NCBI RefSeq assembly: GCF_030052815.1
Contig: NC_079497.1
Span: 16,940,258 to 17,004,257, forward strand
Source of the DNA: Hevea brasiliensis
Taxonomy: Eukaryota > Streptophyta > Magnoliopsida > Malpighiales > Euphorbiaceae
DNA length: 64,000 bases
Direction: 5' to 3'
The translations under genes and the position numbers were made by a program. Below the pieces are notes generated by a model, which saw only the letters and a list, made by a program, of their open reading frames with translations, did no database searches and was not told the origin of the DNA. Of this stretch, positions 59,896 through 64,000 are shown piece after piece; the stretch's first letter is position 1, and each line of letters opens with the position of its first letter.

Positions 59896-60686
59896 GTATC
59901 CTTGCTATCATCATCATTTCATAGCGAACCTCATACCTCAAAGCACTCCTCAGTCTTTTTCTAACATCTTCAGCACTCACTATACCTCCACTGCGCTTGA
60001 CTTGATATCTCATAACTTCAATCAGCTTTAGTGCTTACCTCTCCTTCATTGTTTCCTAACATATCTCTTAGTGACTTCAGTCCCCATTCCTCTGTTTCAA
60101 CAATCTCTACTTCCCAAAGATTTAACTTATGTTCCTTATCCTATAGTATCTTATGAGATGCTTCCCTGTAGCACCTGTCATAGGCATCTCATTTGAAATT
60201 TCTACTTGTTCTATGACCTCAATGGTCAATACCTATGCATCTTCTCACTCCCATGATACTTCAAATTTCCAGTCTCCTTTGTGTCATTACTAAGGTCCTT
60301 AGAATAACTCCTGTCCATCTTATGCAACTAGTCATGTAGAGTTCCATCAAAATGCCAAGTATACCTACACCATCTATGCTTCTTCTACACTCTGATATGG
60401 TATCTTGCAGCACTAGCCTTTGTTCCCCTTTATTACCAATCTCCGTGGTGTAAGGATGTGACTCATATTGTCTTTTTACAACATCTCATGAAACACCCTT
60501 CTGAAATAACTATTTTTGCATGCACCTTACCCAAGATCATTGCTAATTCTGTTGGCCATTGAAGCTTTAGCTATATCCTCTCATGCTAAAAACATTTTTT
60601 ACCTTCCTAATTCCATGATACTGCAAGCTTCTAACTTATTTTATGTCACCAAAGAGTTCCTTGTAACAATTCCTACCTATCTTAAG
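59896..60686. other. Unassigned, probably retroelement-derived
   Basis: Less AT-rich than intergenic DNA, with many CTTC/ATC blocks and no readable pol frame. The homology to integrase stops abruptly at about 59895. It could be another part of the element after deletion, or a different repeat. It ends CCTATCTTAAG at the start of the next LTR. Confidence 0.4.
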
Positions 60687-62468
60687 TGTAACGCTCTCAC
60701 TTTAGATAGTCCGTACATTTTACTATTCTAGTGACTAATGTCTATCCGGACAATCACAATGTCTGGAACTATATTTAAACTACAGTGAGGAGTCATAAAT
60801 AGTTTAAATAATGACAACAAAAATTAAGGAAAAAAAATTAAGCAATGAAATGCACTAAGGTTAAATGAGCCGTAGCTCCGGGGTGGATAACCCTAACGGG
60901 AAGCGACTGTGAAGATAGTTGCCAACCCTAGACTCGTGGGAAAACCCTGTGAAATAATTTTTGGGACTCAGGTAAAGAATTATTGAGTCTTAGATGACAA
61001 TAGAATACCAAGAAAATACTAAGAAAATTTTTGAAAATTGGTACAGATAATTTTAACTCGGTATGCAAAACAAGGGGCATTTTGGTCATTTCACCTTCAG
61101 AAATGATTTTTGACCAACTTGTTCACTCAAGTAAGTGAGATTTATGACATAAAATGTGAATAAATATTGATGAAAATTTAATAAAAATGAGTGAAAGAAA
61201 GAAAAAAGAAAAACCAAACAAAAAGAAATTAAATTCAAATTATTATATAAGCATTAAGTCACCATGATGCAATTAAAACTTTTTTCACCAATCACATTTG
61301 GAAAAGCTTAAATATAAAAGCCAAAAAAGAGAGAAATTAAATCAAAATTTCAGCTTCTTCTTCCACCTTCTTCTTGGCCGAAACCCACTTGTGAGAGAAG
61401 TCCACCATTTTTGTTTAATAAAGCTTCATTTTCCACCTAATTTCACCATAAAAGCCCTTCTTCCATTCACAAAAACTTATCCTTGCATCTTAAACAAGCC
61501 CTAGGCAGTAAAAGAAGTGGAAACAAAGAGATTTAGTAAGCTTAAAATTGGCTCACTTCAAGGTTAGTGCCAATTCCTTTCTCTCTCTCTTTATATTCCT
61601 TGTTAGGACACTAAATTGAATTAGAAATTATTGAAATTTAAACAAAATATACATGTTTGGACCTCCCTTTATTTTTGGCAGCCATGGTAAGGAGAAGAAT
61701 TAGGGTGTGTAATTCAATTTAAACTTGAATTCTAGTTTGGTTATGAGTATATATATGAAGTATAATGTGAATTGTATGTATTATGTGAAATTGGAAATTT
61801 GTGGTTAGGGTTTTGAACCCATAAATTGGGGGTTTGTGGAATTGATGATGAATTAGTGTTTTAATAGTCAATTAGTTACCATTTGGTATAGTTTGACCTA
61901 AATTTGGAGTGAATTGTGGCATTAAATGTTAAAATGTTCAAGTTGCCCTAGGTGCTAGAAATTCTGGACTTGAGTCCAGTGTGCTTGGGGGGCAATAAGT
62001 TGACTTATGTAGCTTCAATTGGTGTGAGGCTAATTAAAGGTGAAACTAGGGACATAATTTCACATTTTTTATGAAGAGACCCTACCCAGAAAACCAAACC
62101 TAAAGTGACCTAAAATTTGCCTAAATGTGGGTAACCAAAAATCTGGACCTGGAAAATGACCAAATGAACAGTGTTTGTTCAACTGGTCATAACTTTGTGT
62201 AGAGAGGTCCAAATAACCTGATTCTTGAACCCATGAAAAGCTTAGATATATTAGAACAACTCTAATGAAGAACAAAAGCCCAAATTCTGACCCCTAACCA
62301 ATTCAAATTGTTAACCAAAATTAGGTTATCAAAACTGCCAAAACCAAATTTGCCTAGAAAATCTAAGAATGGACCAATCCGGCCAGTTATGGTAAAAATG
62401 CCATAACTTGAGCTAAAAAACTCCAAATGGAGTGATTCAAAAAGGGAATTAAAGTAGACACATGTTAC
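60687..62468 (+). mobile_element. Shortened solo LTR of the TGTAACGC family, candidate TSD TTAAG
   Basis: It begins TGTAACGCTCTCACTTTAG, closely matching the 40693 LTR through the TATA motif and the first ~200-bp repeats. It stops after ATGTTAC at 62468, compared with the family end GTGTTACA. TTAAG occurs on both sides (60682-60686 and 62469-62473). At 1.78 kb it lacks over half of the ~3.9-kb family length, so an internal deletion is inferred. The reading of the right end is provisional. Confidence 0.5.
61313..61320 (+). promoter_or_regulatory. LTR promoter TATA motif
   Basis: TATAAAAG at the same relative position as the TATA motif at 41302, with CCAAT-like ACCAATCACA ~25 bp upstream. Confidence 0.45.
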
Positions 62469-62473
62469 TTAAG

Positions 62474-64000
62474 ATAGGAAACATAAGTCCCACATGCTTA
62501 TTCATGTCACTTTTATGTTTAACAATTCATTTGGATTAACTTCATATTATATAGCAAGTCATTTTATGAATCTTTCTCAAGGTCCAGATTTGGTGTCTTA
62601 AATTCACCTAACAAATTGGTTAAGATGTGGCCACTGTTTGGCCACACTTCCTTCATGGAAGTTGTTCCTCCTTGTCTTTTCTTTTTTTTTTTTTCCTTTT
62701 TGAATCATATCATTTGAAGTTTTATAACTCAAATTATGGTTAAATAACCACAATTAGTTCACTGTCTCTTTCTAGGTCAAGAATTAGGTAGATTCTAGAG
62801 TTGAATTTTACTTAATTAATTGGACATGTTGCAGCCACTCTTAGGCCTAATGTTCTTCATATAAGTTGTTTCGCTATGTCTTATGATCACTCAAAATTTT
62901 GAATTACAATTTTTCAAGTTTTGTAGAATTAGTTATAGCCAATTAACTGGCCTGGACTCAGGTACCCTATGTTTACAGGATTTCAGGTTCAGGTCAGTGG
63001 ATTTGACTCTCATTTTAGGGTTCTTATACTCAAAATTTGATGCAAGTTTCTAAAACAAAGTTGGAGCCCTATCTTGTAGGTTTCCAGAACAATTTGGCTC
63101 ATCACGTTTGGGATTTCCTAGTGGGAGATATGATATAAATACTATTCTAGGGTCAAGTGGTGGTTGAGGCAAATTTTAGGATTTAATGTACTGATTTGAT
63201 TTAACAATTTGACTTAGTTCCCTTGGGTTCTGGGTTCTAGTCAAAACACCAATATTGTAGATCTATGTCATATGAAAGTTGTTCCATTGGATTCACTACA
63301 TTTGGATTTTTGTACGCCAAGTTATGGCCTTTTTTCCAAAACCGGTCGGGTATGCCTAAGTTTAGAATTTTTGGGTAGTTTGGATCTGGACAGTTTTATT
63401 GACCTAACTTGTGCTAGCAATTTGATTTGATTAGAGGCAATTATGATAAAGTTGTGTTCCTATGTCTAACCTTTCCAATGGTATAAAAATCAGGTCATTC
63501 TGACCTTTCTAGAGGGAGTTATGGCTAAATGAACAGTACTATTCATTTGGTCATTTTTTAGGGTTTAGGGTATGGTCATCCGAATTCAAGCAGCAATTAG
63601 GTCAAGTTGTGGACAGTTTGAGCATAGTTTCTTCATGAAAGATGGAGCATTTTGACCCTAATTTCATTTCCAAATGGCCTCATACCAATTGGAGCAACAC
63701 AATTCAAGTTATGACTATTCAAACATGCTGGACCCATAGGTCTCAAAACCTGCATGAAAACAGCACTCCTAATTTCATTTCCTCCAATCTCCCAAATGTC
63801 AATTTGGCATTCATAGCACTTCTAATAGGCAACAAGTCATCTCAACATTCTCAATTTCAAGCCATAATATAAAAATCCCAATTTTTGATCAAACCCTGAC
63901 CTCAAATTCCATAATTCATACAATTCAATCCATACAACTTTTAATACACTTATAATCATCAATCATCATCACTAAGCAAGTTTAAGTTAATAAAAATTAT
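62474..64000 (-). mobile_element. Inverted LTR of the TGTAACGC family, cut by the window edge
   Basis: Read in reverse it follows the order of the 41900-43200 region of the 40693 LTR, with ~195-bp repeat markers near 62727, 62932, 63122, 63315, 63519 and 63706. It stands head-to-head with the shortened copy at 60687-62468. No terminus is inside the window. Confidence 0.65.
62700..63720 (-). repeat. Degenerate ~195-bp tandem repeats (inverted copy)
   Basis: The marker AGTTATGG (reverse of CCATAACT) or its variants recurs at intervals of 187-205 bp. Next to each lies a block like CATGAAAGTTGTTCC...TATGTCT. Same repeat as at 42100-43230. Confidence 0.7.

Overview
This is nuclear DNA from a flowering plant. 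The genes are split by GT-AG introns and the intergenic DNA is very AT-rich. Most of the rest is plant LTR-retrotransposon debris. A woody eudicot is likely; an Euphorbiaceae-like genome (Hevea or Manihot type) is only a guess from general appearance. There are two intact protein-coding genes, both on the + strand. No tRNA, rRNA or CRISPR array was seen.

Gene 1 (14552-24881) has eight coding exons that join without a frameshift into 827 residues. It encodes a mitochondrial inner-membrane m-AAA metalloprotease of the FTSH3/FTSH10 type. Its 3.76-kb fourth intron carries an antisense solo-LTR-like insertion. A seven-codon upstream ORF ends in TAATG, overlapping the main start codon. Gene 2 (33874-35493) has eight coding exons and encodes a 299-residue HAD-superfamily phosphatase of the plant pyrimidine 5'-nucleotidase / SSM1-like group. 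A TATA box and a perfect three-repeat heat-shock element lie upstream of it. I see no functional link between the two genes.

Layout. 1-1.8 kb: AT-rich DNA. 1.8-10.8 kb: a MITE-like remnant, a solo LTR with target-site duplication TTGAG, and an old tandem duplication whose first copy is split by a 4.36-kb solo LTR with duplication TATGC. 10.8-14.4 kb: AT-rich DNA. 14.4-24.9 kb: the FtsH gene. 24.9-33.1 kb: intergenic DNA with MITE-like elements. 33.1-35.5 kb: the HAD gene. 35.5-40.7 kb: intergenic DNA with microsatellites. 40.7-64 kb: a retrotransposon nest. In that nest, a roughly 4-kb LTR is interrupted by a second LTR family (itself interrupted by a copia-type LTR) and by an inverted copy of its own family with duplication AATTA. 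It is followed by a decayed gag-like ORF, the 3' end of a Tat/Ogre-like element, a chromovirus LTR with the 3' end of pol, and two more LTRs of the first family.

The least explained structure is a set of internal tandem arrays inside these LTRs and 3' regions. One array (7725-9012) is a run of about twenty ~60-bp units. Each carries a short inverted repeat, and the two arms of several units differ from other units in matched, compensatory ways. Another LTR family carries degenerate ~195-205-bp repeats.
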